Shown here piece by piece: positions 53,280-61,126 of a stretch of DNA of 64,000 bases. Source of the DNA: Pseudomonas promysalinigenes. GTDB lineage: Bacteria; Pseudomonadota; Gammaproteobacteria; Pseudomonadales; Pseudomonadaceae. The notes beneath the pieces are model-generated. The model searched no databases and was not told the DNA's origin. It worked only from the letters and a program-made list of their open reading frames with translations. The position numbers and the translations under genes are program-made. The DNA is taken from positions 2,356,001-2,420,000 of the forward strand of contig NZ_CP077094.1 in the NCBI RefSeq assembly GCF_014269025.2, given 5' to 3'. Numbering within the stretch: position 1 is the first letter of the stretch; every line of letters begins with the position of its first letter.

Positions 53280-55063
53280 TGGACGATTCTCTTCTCTCGT
53301 TGTTGGGAGCGCAGGCTCAGTTGGGTGAAGCTGTTCATCGAGCAGTACTGGCCGAAGAAGTGGTCCAGCACCATGCCGAACAGAAACACGCCACTGCCGA
53401 TGAACTGGCTTTCGTCAAGGGTGAGGGTGATGCCAACGCCCCTCACGAAGTTCGGCCGCGGGTGGCCAATACGCGCTACGGCCGGTTCGCTGCTGATGGC
53501 TTTGATGCCGTTGATCTGTTTGCGAATGGCCGAGACATTGCGGTAGTTGTACAGCGACAGCAGCTCGAGCAGTACTTCGCGGCCCTGGCTGACCAACGAC
53601 AGGTGGTTCAGCGACAGGTGCGCGATCAGCCGCCAGATCAGCCCCTTGCCCAGGGGCACACGCACTGTGGCAGTAGGTTTGCGCAGGCAGCGGATGTCCT
53701 TGATCACCGAGTTGGCCGGAATGTTGAATTCGCCGCGCTCGCCACCGAAGGGCAGCATCAAGGGCACATCACGGTTGCTGCAGGTCAGGCCGATGCTCAG
53801 GGTATCGCTGCTGGCGTCGATCAGTTCCAGGTCGCGGTCAACCACACGGATGCTCATGGCGGTGGCATCGCCCTGGTTGCGCCGGCGCGCAATCCAGAAG
53901 CTGGTGTGCGGGCTTTGCTCGCCGCGCGGCTCGAAGAACGGTTGGCAAGTCGCCACCTGGTCGATGCCGCCGAGCTTGCGAACACGGCGCACCCGGTCGA
54001 TCGATACCACTTCGGCGGCATTGTGCAACCGCGTATCCGGGATGACCGGATACTCATGCTGGGTGTGGGTCAGCTTGATCGGCTCCGCCTGTTGGCGGAA
54101 CAGATTGATGATGGGGGTGCAGTTGAGCTTGAAGTTGTTGCGCCCAACGTTTTGGCTCAGCCGCACCAGGCGGTCGCTGAGGTCGTAATCGCTGAAGTAG
54201 AAATTGACCTCGACCTGCTCGATCGCTTTGCCTGCAAGGATGCGGGCCAAACCACTGAGGTCGAAGAACATGAATTTGTCGGGGAAAGTGAAATACTCGT
54301 GCAGCAGGCGGTAACCCAGGAACGAGCGCTCGGAGTAATCCACCAGCCCTTCATCGCGCGCATAGCCCACTGCCTTGAGTGCTGCGGCCGGCAGGGCAAC
54401 CTCGCGGGTGCGCCCCTCGTCCTGGAAGCTCAGGGTGGCTTTGGCCAGGTTGTTGAACAGCAGCTCATACAGCTGCAGCATCAGGGTCGCCTCACCGTCC
54501 AGGAAGAACCGCAAGCGGTCGACTTCCATCTGGCCAAACAACGCCTCGCCCGTTGCTTGCAGGCCGATGCGCAGGCGCGCCACCAGGTCGGCGCTGTGGC
54601 CGTTGAACGCTGAACGTTCCATTTCCACGAAGGACGCCTGATGGACGCTGATCGGCCACAGCTCCACCGGGTAACAGGTGCGGAACTTACACACCACACC
54701 TTCCACGGCATTGGCCTGCATTTCAGTATGGCGAGGCACCAAGTAGGCCTCGGTCACTTTCTCGTGCTTACCCAGGCTCAACTCGGCAATCGACATCGAG
54801 GGTGTTGGGCGTAGGTAATGCGGGTACAGCACCTCAAGGAAGGATTCGACGATTTCCGGAAACTCGTCATCGAGCTTCTTGTGCACGCGCGCAGAGAGAA
54901 ACGAGAACGCCTCGATCAGGCGCTCGGTGTGCGGGTCTTCGCAGTTGTCGCCTTCGATCAGCAACCGCGAAGCAATTTTCGGGTACTGCGCGGCAAACTC
55001 CTGGCCGAGGAAGCGCAGGTGCGACAGTTCCTTTTCGTAGTAGGGCAGCAGTTCGTCGAGCAT
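53243..55063 (-). CDS. tssF: TssF, K1-like system
   Basis: A 606-residue baseplate protein with the family start LLPYYEKELSHLRFLGQEFA, DPHTERLIEAFSFLSARVHK and LEVLYPHYLRPTPSMSIAEL. The ATG shares one base with the tssE stop (TGATG). It overlaps tssG by 37 bases, the same length as in region A. Confidence 0.95.
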   Translation of the reverse strand: MLDELLPYYEKELSHLRFLGQEFAAQYPKIASRLLIEGDNCEDPHTERLIEAFSFLSARVHKKLDDEFPEIVESFLEVLYPHYLRPTPSMSIAELSLGKHEKVTEAYLVPRHTEMQANAVEGVVCKFRTCYPVELWPISVHQASFVEMERSAFNGHSADLVARLRIGLQATGEALFGQMEVDRLRFFLDGEATLMLQLYELLFNNLAKATLSFQDEGRTREVALPAAALKAVGYARDEGLVDYSERSFLGYRLLHEYFTFPDKFMFFDLSGLARILAGKAIEQVEVNFYFSDYDLSDRLVRLSQNVGRNNFKLNCTPIINLFRQQAEPIKLTHTQHEYPVIPDTRLHNAAEVVSIDRVRRVRKLGGIDQVATCQPFFEPRGEQSPHTSFWIARRRNQGDATAMSIRVVDRDLELIDASSDTLSIGLTCSNRDVPLMLPFGGERGEFNIPANSVIKDIRCLRKPTATVRVPLGKGLIWRLIAHLSLNHLSLVSQGREVLLELLSLYNYRNVSAIRKQINGIKAISSEPAVARIGHPRPNFVRGVGITLTLDESQFIGSGVFLFGMVLDHFFGQYCSMNSFTQLSLRSQQREKRIVQWPARTGDQPLV

Positions 55064-55545
55064 CAGTTAAGGTTCTGCACTTTGTATTCCTGGGTGTTGA
55101 CCTGCAGCACGGCGTCAAACGACACCTGGCGGCTGATGTCCTGCAGACGCAGCACGGCGTCGACACGGAAGGTCAACATACGGTGGCCATTTTCCTGGGC
55201 CAGCAATTGCACCCGCACTCGGCGAAAGCGCCGGTCGCCGGTGCTGATCGCCCGCTCCAGCTGTTGCTGGATGAGCCGGCGATCGTGAGGGTCGAGCACA
55301 CTGCGGCTGATGAAGTCGGGCATGCCGTATTCAAGGATGGAACCACCGAGCTGCTTGAAGCGGTCGAGCTCCTGCGCGACCAGGGACTGGCGGGTATTCA
55401 CCAGCACTTCAAGGTCGCGCACGATGCTGGCCTTGTACTCGGCCAGCGAACAGGTGCGCTGGGTGGCGGCTTCGGCCGACTGATGCGGACGATCGTCCAG
55501 CAGCCGGTCGAGCAGCGAGGGCAGCAGGCGGGCCTGATTACTCAT
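55063..55545 (-). CDS. tssE: TssE, gp25-like, K1-like system
   Basis: A 160-residue gp25-family protein. LLPSLLDRLLDDRP at the N-terminus, VNTRQSLVAQELDRFKQLGG and EYGMPDFISRS are typical of TssE, followed by FRRVRVQLLAQENG and FRVDAVLRL strands. It is coupled to tssF (TGATG) and lies 26 bases after tssC. Confidence 0.94.
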   Translation of the reverse strand: MSNQARLLPSLLDRLLDDRPHQSAEAATQRTCSLAEYKASIVRDLEVLVNTRQSLVAQELDRFKQLGGSILEYGMPDFISRSVLDPHDRRLIQQQLERAISTGDRRFRRVRVQLLAQENGHRMLTFRVDAVLRLQDISRQVSFDAVLQVNTQEYKVQNLN

Positions 55546-55571
55546 GTGTCATCCCTGTACACAGTGGCTGA

Positions 55572-57074
55572 TCAGCCGCGAGCGCCTTGCGGCAGCTCTG
55601 CCACCAGGCGCAGCGAGGCGGTCAGTTCGTCAAGCTGATAGTGCGGGCGCAGGTAGGTCACGGCTTTGTAGACCCCAGGCTTACCGGGCACCTCGAACAC
55701 CTCGGCGCGGGCTTCGCGCAGCGGGAACTTGGCCTTGGCTTCTTGGCTTGCGGTGTCGTCGAGCAGCACATAGCTGGCCAACCACTGGTTGAGGAAACGC
55801 TCGACATCCATGCGCGAGGCGAAGCTACCAATCTTGTCGCGCATGATGGCCTTCATGTAATGAGCGATGCGCGAGGTGGCGAAGATGTACTGCAGCTGTG
55901 CCGACAAGCGTGCGTTGGCGTTGGCGATGTCGGTGTTGTACTGCTTTTGCTTCTGCGCCGACTGGGTGCCGAAGAAGGCGGCATAGTCGGTGCCCTTGCA
56001 GTGCACCAGCGGGATGAAGCCAAGGTCGGACAGCTCTTTTTCGCGGCGATCGGTAATCGCGATTTCGGTGGGGCACTTGAGGGCGATTTCGCCATCGTCG
56101 GTCTTGAAGGTGTGGGTGGGCAGGCCTTCGACCAGGCCGCCACCTTCCACGCCGCGAATCGCCACGCACCAGCCGTAGCGGGAGAAGGCATCGGTAACGC
56201 GGGTGCCGAGCGCGTAAGCAGCGTTCATCCACAGGTACTTGTTGTGGTCGCGGCCATCGACGCTTTCGACGAAATTGAATTCTTCGACCGGCGAGGTATC
56301 CGGGCCGTATGGCAGGCGGCCGAGCACGTGGGGCAGGGTGAGGCCGACGTAGCGCGAGTCTTCCGAGGCGCGGAACGACTTCCACTTGGCGTATTCGACG
56401 GTATCGAAGATTTTTGCCAGGTCACGCGGGCCGGACATCTCGGTGAACGAGTCCCAGCCGAACAACTCGGGGGAAGCTGCCGAAATGAACGGCGCGTGGG
56501 CTGCAGCTGCCACGTGCGAGATCTCTTCGAGCAGGTACATGTCTTCTGGGCTGCGCTTGAACTCGTAGTCGCCGATCAACATGCCGAACGGGGCGCCACC
56601 GAAGGTGCCGTACTCTTCTTCGTAGACCTTCTTGAACAACGCGCTTTGGTCGAATTCGCTGGCCGCTTTGAGGTCGCGCACCAAGTCTTTCTTCGACGCG
56701 TTGAGCAGGTGAATTTTCAGCGTGGTGCTGGTTTCGGTCTGATCGACCTGGTACTTCAGGCCACGCCAAGAGGCTTCCAGTTGCTGGAATTCACGGGCGT
56801 GCATGATTTCGTTCATCTGCTCGGAGAGCATCGAATCGATTTCAGCGATGCGCGCATCGAGTACCGCGATCAGGTCCTTGCTCGGGGTCATTTCGCCCTC
56901 GAGCACTTGGTTCACCAACTCGCCGATCAGGTCGCGGGTGCGATTACGCTCGGTGTCGGAGCGGGCCACGCGGCTTTGCGAAATGATGCTGTCGAGCAGC
57001 GAAGGCTGTGGTGCGAAGTTTTCCACTTCGACCAGGTCGCCGGCCTGTTGCGGTGCGGTTTGCTTGTCGGTCAT
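55572..57074 (-). CDS. tssC: TssC, T6SS sheath large subunit, K1-like system
   Basis: A 500-residue sheath protein. Features are VLDARIAEIDSMLSEQMNEI, the strongly conserved LEASWRGLKYQVDQTETST, FGMLIGDYEF, and the C-terminal FATSRIAHYMKAIMRDKIG. GCAGGAG precedes the ATG. The gene follows tssB by 14 bases; the two products interlock into the contractile tube. Confidence 0.97.
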   Translation of the reverse strand: MTDKQTAPQQAGDLVEVENFAPQPSLLDSIISQSRVARSDTERNRTRDLIGELVNQVLEGEMTPSKDLIAVLDARIAEIDSMLSEQMNEIMHAREFQQLEASWRGLKYQVDQTETSTTLKIHLLNASKKDLVRDLKAASEFDQSALFKKVYEEEYGTFGGAPFGMLIGDYEFKRSPEDMYLLEEISHVAAAAHAPFISAASPELFGWDSFTEMSGPRDLAKIFDTVEYAKWKSFRASEDSRYVGLTLPHVLGRLPYGPDTSPVEEFNFVESVDGRDHNKYLWMNAAYALGTRVTDAFSRYGWCVAIRGVEGGGLVEGLPTHTFKTDDGEIALKCPTEIAITDRREKELSDLGFIPLVHCKGTDYAAFFGTQSAQKQKQYNTDIANANARLSAQLQYIFATSRIAHYMKAIMRDKIGSFASRMDVERFLNQWLASYVLLDDTASQEAKAKFPLREARAEVFEVPGKPGVYKAVTYLRPHYQLDELTASLRLVAELPQGARG

Positions 57075-57088
57075 GTTCGGGCTCCTGC

Positions 57089-57628
57089 TCAGGCGCGATC
57101 GTCGCTGGACGGGTCTTTCACTTCGGCCTCACGGCCGAATTCCTTGCCCAACGTCTTGAGCTTCTCGGTGTTCTGCAGCACGTCCATCAGCAGCTCTTCG
57201 AGCTTGTCGTTACCGCCCATCTTGTTGCGCAGGTCAGCCAGCTTGTTGCGCACTTCCAGCAGCTTGCGCAGCGGCTCGACCTGCTTGACCACGTTCTGTG
57301 GCTCGAAATCTTCCAGGCTGTTGAAGTTCAGCTCCACGCCCAACTGCGTGCCGTTCTTGGCCAAGGTGTTGTCGACGCGATACGTCAGGCGTGGCTTGAT
57401 GCCCTTGAGCACGCCATTGAAGTTGTCGCGGTCGATGAAGACGAACTTGCGGTCCTTGAGCTTGGGCAGCGGCTCCAGCGGGTTGCCCGAGAAGTCGCCC
57501 AGCACGCCAACGACGAAGGGCAGCTCCTTTTTCTCGATGGCATCACCGATGTCCACGTCGTAAGTGATATGGACCCGAGGCGCGCGAACGCGGTCGAGTT
57601 TGTGCTGAGTGCTTTCCTTCTTCGCCAT
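57089..57628 (-). CDS. tssB: TssB, T6SS sheath small subunit, K1-like system
   Basis: A 179-residue protein with VRAPRVHITYDVDIGDAIEK, ELPFVVGVLGDFSGNP, RKFVFIDRDNFN and the C-terminal helix LLEVRNKLADLRNKMGGND. ATG 57628 (MAKKESTQ) with GGAG is chosen over the longer frame to 57664. It forms the VipA-like half of the sheath with TssC. Confidence 0.96.
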   Translation of the reverse strand: MAKKESTQHKLDRVRAPRVHITYDVDIGDAIEKKELPFVVGVLGDFSGNPLEPLPKLKDRKFVFIDRDNFNGVLKGIKPRLTYRVDNTLAKNGTQLGVELNFNSLEDFEPQNVVKQVEPLRKLLEVRNKLADLRNKMGGNDKLEELLMDVLQNTEKLKTLGKEFGREAEVKDPSSDDRA

Positions 57629-57692
57629 CGTGTTCTCCAGTGCGAGCAATTCGCTGCGAATCATTGCGCGGCCCGTGACCGGGCGCGGCGCG

Positions 57693-58442
57693 TTACAGTC
57701 CTTCGATCGTCAGCAGCAGGCGCTGACGGATTTCATCGTTCATTTCCAGGATATTGTCGCGGCCCACCAGTTCTTCGAAGCTGGTGTTGCCGGCTATCTG
57801 CGTGCTGCTACGGATGACCGAATCGTCGGGAAGTTCCGAACGTACCGGTGAGCTGATGACGCAGAACGGCAAGTCGCCAAAGCCCTTGAGGCGCTCGAAA
57901 CTAAGGCCGTAGCGCAGCCCTTCGAATAGCCGGCCGAGGCCTGGCGACTTGCTCAGGCAGTAGAACAAAACCAAGTAGTGCACCACGAAGCGGTACAGCT
58001 CGGCGCTGCTGCGGTTGGGGTCTTTGATGACGTTGCGAAACTGCGCCAGGTCGAAGGCGTGAAAACCCACCACCCAACGGGTGGGGCTGGTGATGCGAAT
58101 GACCTGGCCGCTTCGCTCGAGCACCTTGTCGTATTCGAGCGGGAACAGTTCGGGGGTGGTGCTGATCAGGTTCAGTGGCACTTCCAGCTCACTGACCAGC
58201 TGGAACGGGGCGGCCGAGCCGATGCGCTCGTAGAGCTCGATCAACGACTGGAAGTGGCCCTGGGTTTCGCGCCCGCTGCTGCGCTGGGCGCCTTGCAGGT
58301 ATTCGCCGAACAGGGTCTGCGGACGGATCAGCGGCGCCACGGTTGCGAGGTAATCCGCCGCCTGCGCTTTCAACGCATCGGAGATCGCTCGCGTTTGGCT
58401 ACGCAGCTTGATCAGTGCTTCGACATCGAGAGTCTGTGTCAT
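57693..58442 (-). CDS. Conserved T6SS-cluster protein of unknown function
   Basis: A 249-residue protein with no domain I can name. It is all soluble with an N-terminal helix region (LIKLRSQTRAISDALKAQAADYL), an aromatic/beta middle (RWVVGFHAFDLAQFRNVI) and a C-terminus rich in helices (ILEMNDEIRQRLLLTIEGL). It is the first gene of the K1-like operon, 64 bases before tssB, so a role in sheath or baseplate assembly is plausible. The start may be ATG 58442, 58457 or 58487; 58442 has GGA at ten bases, 58457 has AGG at three, neither strong. Confidence 0.75.
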   Translation of the reverse strand: MTQTLDVEALIKLRSQTRAISDALKAQAADYLATVAPLIRPQTLFGEYLQGAQRSSGRETQGHFQSLIELYERIGSAAPFQLVSELEVPLNLISTTPELFPLEYDKVLERSGQVIRITSPTRWVVGFHAFDLAQFRNVIKDPNRSSAELYRFVVHYLVLFYCLSKSPGLGRLFEGLRYGLSFERLKGFGDLPFCVISSPVRSELPDDSVIRSSTQIAGNTSFEELVGRDNILEMNDEIRQRLLLTIEGL

Positions 58443-58658
58443 CGGTGCATCGTCCATGAACCTGCTTGATCGTCCTGAAAAAACCAATGGCGTGGACCTG
58501 AAGTCGCGCCTTTAGACTGCGGCAAAATCGAATGCTGGCACATGAATATCGTGTTGCCAGTAATGCCGAGTAGGGCACCTCACTGGGGAAGAAGTTCCGG
58601 TGCCAGGTGCGATTCTTTCCCTGTTCTGTGAACTTGCGCAATGATGGCCGGATGCTGG

Positions 58659-58775
58659 CTATGGAAGCTTTTCGCCACAGATACCGGGACTTAGCCCTTT
58701 AAAGAAAGGGGCCAAAAGCAGGATGATCACGCATAACGTACCCAGGAAAAATTTTTTGCAAGAAGTGAACTGCAT
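58659..58775 (-). CDS. Possible 38-residue hydrophobic peptide
   Basis: The frame reads MQFTSCKKFFLGTLCVIILL and ends in GICGEKLP. It looks like a single-TM or signal-like peptide with basic N-terminus, but it has no clear ribosome site and no supporting homology. It could be chance in an AT-richer patch. Confidence 0.2.
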   Translation of the reverse strand: MQFTSCKKFFLGTLCVIILLLAPFFKGLSPGICGEKLP

Positions 58776-58892
58776 CTCATTTTTGCGCGCCAAGATCACT
58801 TTGATGGAGCAGCTAAGAGGGCTGCCGAAATGATGGCCATGCGACGGAATGTGGCGCACCTCCAGCGCTTGCATGGCGGTGAGAGCGTGCTA

Positions 58893-58907
58893 TTTGCAAC
58901 TTGCAAA
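58893..58907. promoter_or_regulatory. Perfect palindrome, possible operator
   Basis: TTTGCAA-C-TTGCAAA is a seven-base perfect dyad with one central base, located ~450 bases upstream of the first K1-like gene. It has the shape of a homodimeric regulator site; no regulator is identifiable. Confidence 0.3.
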
Positions 58908-59273
58908 ACACGTTGGCCAAGCCCGTTGAGGTGATAAGCGATGGGCCACCCTCCAGCACGCTAAGCCTGGATTCTATCGGCGGATTTTCGCCGCTAACCG
59001 GAGGCCGCAGGGCGCGTGCTGAAAGAGGGACCGAGGCAGCTGAGCTTCATAGCGGCAGAGTCTTGAGCTTTTAGGCTGTCGATATCAGGCGCAGCTTGAG
59101 CGCTCATTGCTTGAAGGTTTCGCGCATTGATCAACAGCCTTACGGGATGAAACGCGAACTCGGGGATGCGAGTGATGAACAGCGCTCATCGGTCGGCAGC
59201 AAAGAAGCTTAGCGGTCCAATGACACGCTCAAGGGCTCATCTCTGGCGTTCAGTTGGGCTTCACGTTCGCAAT

Positions 59274-59831
59274 TCAGCGGCCATCGACCTGTACGCAAAC
59301 GTCCTTACCGTCGATGACTTTGCATGGCCAGTTGTCGTTGATGTAGTGATCAGGCTTGAAGCACACGCGCTCATCGTTGACCCAGAACAGCTGCCAGGCA
59401 GAGCCCGATATCAGCAGCTTCGGGCAGGGGGAGTAGCCTCTGCCAAGCAGTGCAAGGGTCGTCAGAATCATCACGGCGGGGACCACGTAGAGCAGCGTCT
59501 TCAGCGAAAGCCCGAACATCAGTGTCTGGAAGCGGTGCAGGCGTGAGCCTTCAGATGGGTCGAATTTTTTCCCGGTCCAGATACATACCGCACAGCCAAC
59601 CAGCAGAATTGCCAGCGCCGGCGGTGCCATCAGCAGGCCGAACGCGAGGTAAGGCGTTTCCACCACAGGCGCGCCACGCAGTAACCTGCCGTATAGCGGG
59701 AACAGGTAGTTGATGTAGGCGTAGATCGAGAGGGCCGCGACCAACAGCATGGCGATGCTCATGCCAGCAGCCAGTAGCCTGATCTTGAGGGGCGAAAGCC
59801 CAGCGGACATTGGTGAAGAGTGTGTATTCAT
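59274..59831 (-). CDS. Membrane protein, probable immunity partner (DUF1240-like)
   Basis: A 185-residue inner-membrane protein with three TM helices (~18-42, ~62-87, ~105-128) and an extracytoplasmic C-terminal domain of ~55 residues containing four cysteines (C136, C157, C170, C179), which may form two disulphides. Topology and position two bases after the putative effector gene are what is expected for immunity to a membrane-acting toxin, resembling DUF1240-type partners. That family assignment is from memory of the pattern and is uncertain. No clear ribosome site is seen, suggesting coupling to the upstream gene. Confidence 0.7.
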   Translation of the reverse strand: MNTHSSPMSAGLSPLKIRLLAAGMSIAMLLVAALSIYAYINYLFPLYGRLLRGAPVVETPYLAFGLLMAPPALAILLVGCAVCIWTGKKFDPSEGSRLHRFQTLMFGLSLKTLLYVVPAVMILTTLALLGRGYSPCPKLLISGSAWQLFWVNDERVCFKPDHYINDNWPCKVIDGKDVCVQVDGR

Positions 59832-59833
59832 CG

Positions 59834-60859
59834 TCAGAATTTAGGCAGGTTGAACGTGGGCAGCGATGGCAGGGAGGGCATCGACGGCAGCTTGGGGGCG
59901 CTCGGCCAGCTTGGCAGATCGATCCCGTCGGGGCGTAGCTTGCGGATCACCCATGACTTGGCTTCGTCGTAAAGTTCGTCGGCAATTCTGCCAGCGATGT
60001 TGGCAGCGGTTTGCTCGGCGTAGCGCCGCAGGTCGGCCGCTTTGATCTCGGTGATCGTCTTGTGAATGGCCTCGATGTGGTCAACGGCGTAACGCAGCCC
60101 GGCCTTCACCGCATTCTTGATGCCGTAATGGTTGTCCAACGCGTTCAGCCCAAGGCCCACGGCGAAGACTACCAGCGCGCCGGCAATGACCGGCGCAGCC
60201 GCCGCTGTGAACAGGGCTCCGGCTGCCAGAGCAGCGGCATAGCCCAGTGCCGAGGCGATACCAGCCTTGATCAGTTCAACGCCAACACCGCCAAACAGGT
60301 CGCTCATCACATGCTCGTCGGCAAATACCCATTCTGCTACTTCAATAGCTACTGCGACATAGCAGGACAGCTTGAAGCCCTTGATCGACGAGCCACGCAC
60401 ACCGTACTTGCCGATCCCCATGCTGACCAGCTTGGCGTTCTGGATGCCATAACGGGGCGCATTGAGTGTTTTGCGCAGGCCTGGGTAGCCGGTGAGAATC
60501 ACGTATTGCTTGCCGTTGCGCACGGTGTAGCGCACTTTCGTGCCCAGCCCGTTCATGTCACGAATGAAACCGGCAATGTTTTTTGCATCCCACGCGGCCA
60601 TGGCCGTGGGTACGCCCCAGGTCGTGTTGACGAAGGTATGGGGCAGGCCGTTGTAGGTAGTTTTCACGCCCTGCCAAGTGCCGGCGAGCATGTCGCCTTG
60701 GGTGCGTGTGCATACTTGCGGAGCCTGCGTAGCCCCTTGCGATCGCTGAGCGAACTGGGCTTGGGCATGGAAGTCCTCGATCGACATGATCACCATCTCA
60801 CGGTGATTCTGGTCCATCTCCCGGTCCAGTTGGCTGAGTTGGTGTTCACTCACGCTCAT
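59834..60859 (-). CDS. Putative K1-linked T6SS effector with glycine/alanine-rich membrane segment
   Basis: A 341-residue protein with no recognised enzymatic motif. The N-terminal third is polar, with MSIEDFHAQAQFAQRSQG. Residues ~201-240 form a long Ala/Gly-rich hydrophobic hairpin (YAAALAAGALFTAAAAPVIA, VVFAVGLGLNALDNHYG). Amphipathic helices follow (RYAVDHIEAIHKTITEI). The last ~28 residues are a proline-rich tail with repeated PS-x-P units (LPSMPSLPSLPTF). This suggests a pore-forming or membrane-inserting effector, paired with the membrane protein just downstream, near the divergent vgrG. GGGAG precedes the ATG. It has no signal peptide, PAAR or Rhs part, so it would need VgrG, Hcp or an adaptor for loading. 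Confidence 0.6.
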   Translation of the reverse strand: MSVSEHQLSQLDREMDQNHREMVIMSIEDFHAQAQFAQRSQGATQAPQVCTRTQGDMLAGTWQGVKTTYNGLPHTFVNTTWGVPTAMAAWDAKNIAGFIRDMNGLGTKVRYTVRNGKQYVILTGYPGLRKTLNAPRYGIQNAKLVSMGIGKYGVRGSSIKGFKLSCYVAVAIEVAEWVFADEHVMSDLFGGVGVELIKAGIASALGYAAALAAGALFTAAAAPVIAGALVVFAVGLGLNALDNHYGIKNAVKAGLRYAVDHIEAIHKTITEIKAADLRRYAEQTAANIAGRIADELYDEAKSWVIRKLRPDGIDLPSWPSAPKLPSMPSLPSLPTFNLPKF

Positions 60860-61062
60860 GGCGATTCTCCCTGAAATTCGCAGTGTGTTGCCTCGCGGCT
60901 AGGCGCAAAGGAGCCTACACCGCTGAGGTCCGACAGATCAAACCAACAGCCACGCTACGATGTGATTAATTCCCGAAGCCTGCAGTGCTTCACAGCTATG
61001 ATGTACTTTGGCTTAGGGGCATGTTGACATCACTCATCTGGCCCCTGGCTTATCGCCATCAT

Positions 61063-61091
61063 TTGACAGCCTCTGTTCAGCGCGTTTTCAT
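61063..61091 (+). promoter_or_regulatory. Candidate sigma-70 promoter of vgrG
   Basis: TTGACA (61063-61068), a 17-base spacer and TTTCAT (61086-61091) lie 35 bases before the vgrG ATG. The -35 box is perfect and the -10 box matches 3 of 6 bases. The divergent effector gene shares this 267-base interval. Confidence 0.35.
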
Positions 61092-61126
61092 TGAAAGATT
61101 TCCAGCTTGGTGCAGGATGCATTGAC

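Larger units (their letters stand above)
58443..59273. other. Region upstream of the K1-like operon without a convincing gene
   Basis: An 831-base stretch between the first K1-like gene and the immunity gene, both minus strand. It should hold the operon promoter. I found no good -24/-12 (TGGCAC-N5-TTGC) site on either strand. It contains a 15-base palindrome (58893-58907), a weak five-pair hairpin (58978-58993) and one short hydrophobic frame (58659-58775). Confidence 0.6.

Noticed and set aside
55587..57563. A 658-codon plus-strand open frame
   Set aside because: Antisense to tssC and tssB, which are certain.
58501..58560. TGGCA-containing segment as a sigma-54 promoter of the K1-like operon
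   Set aside because: The GC of the -12 element is missing at the right spacing on both strands.
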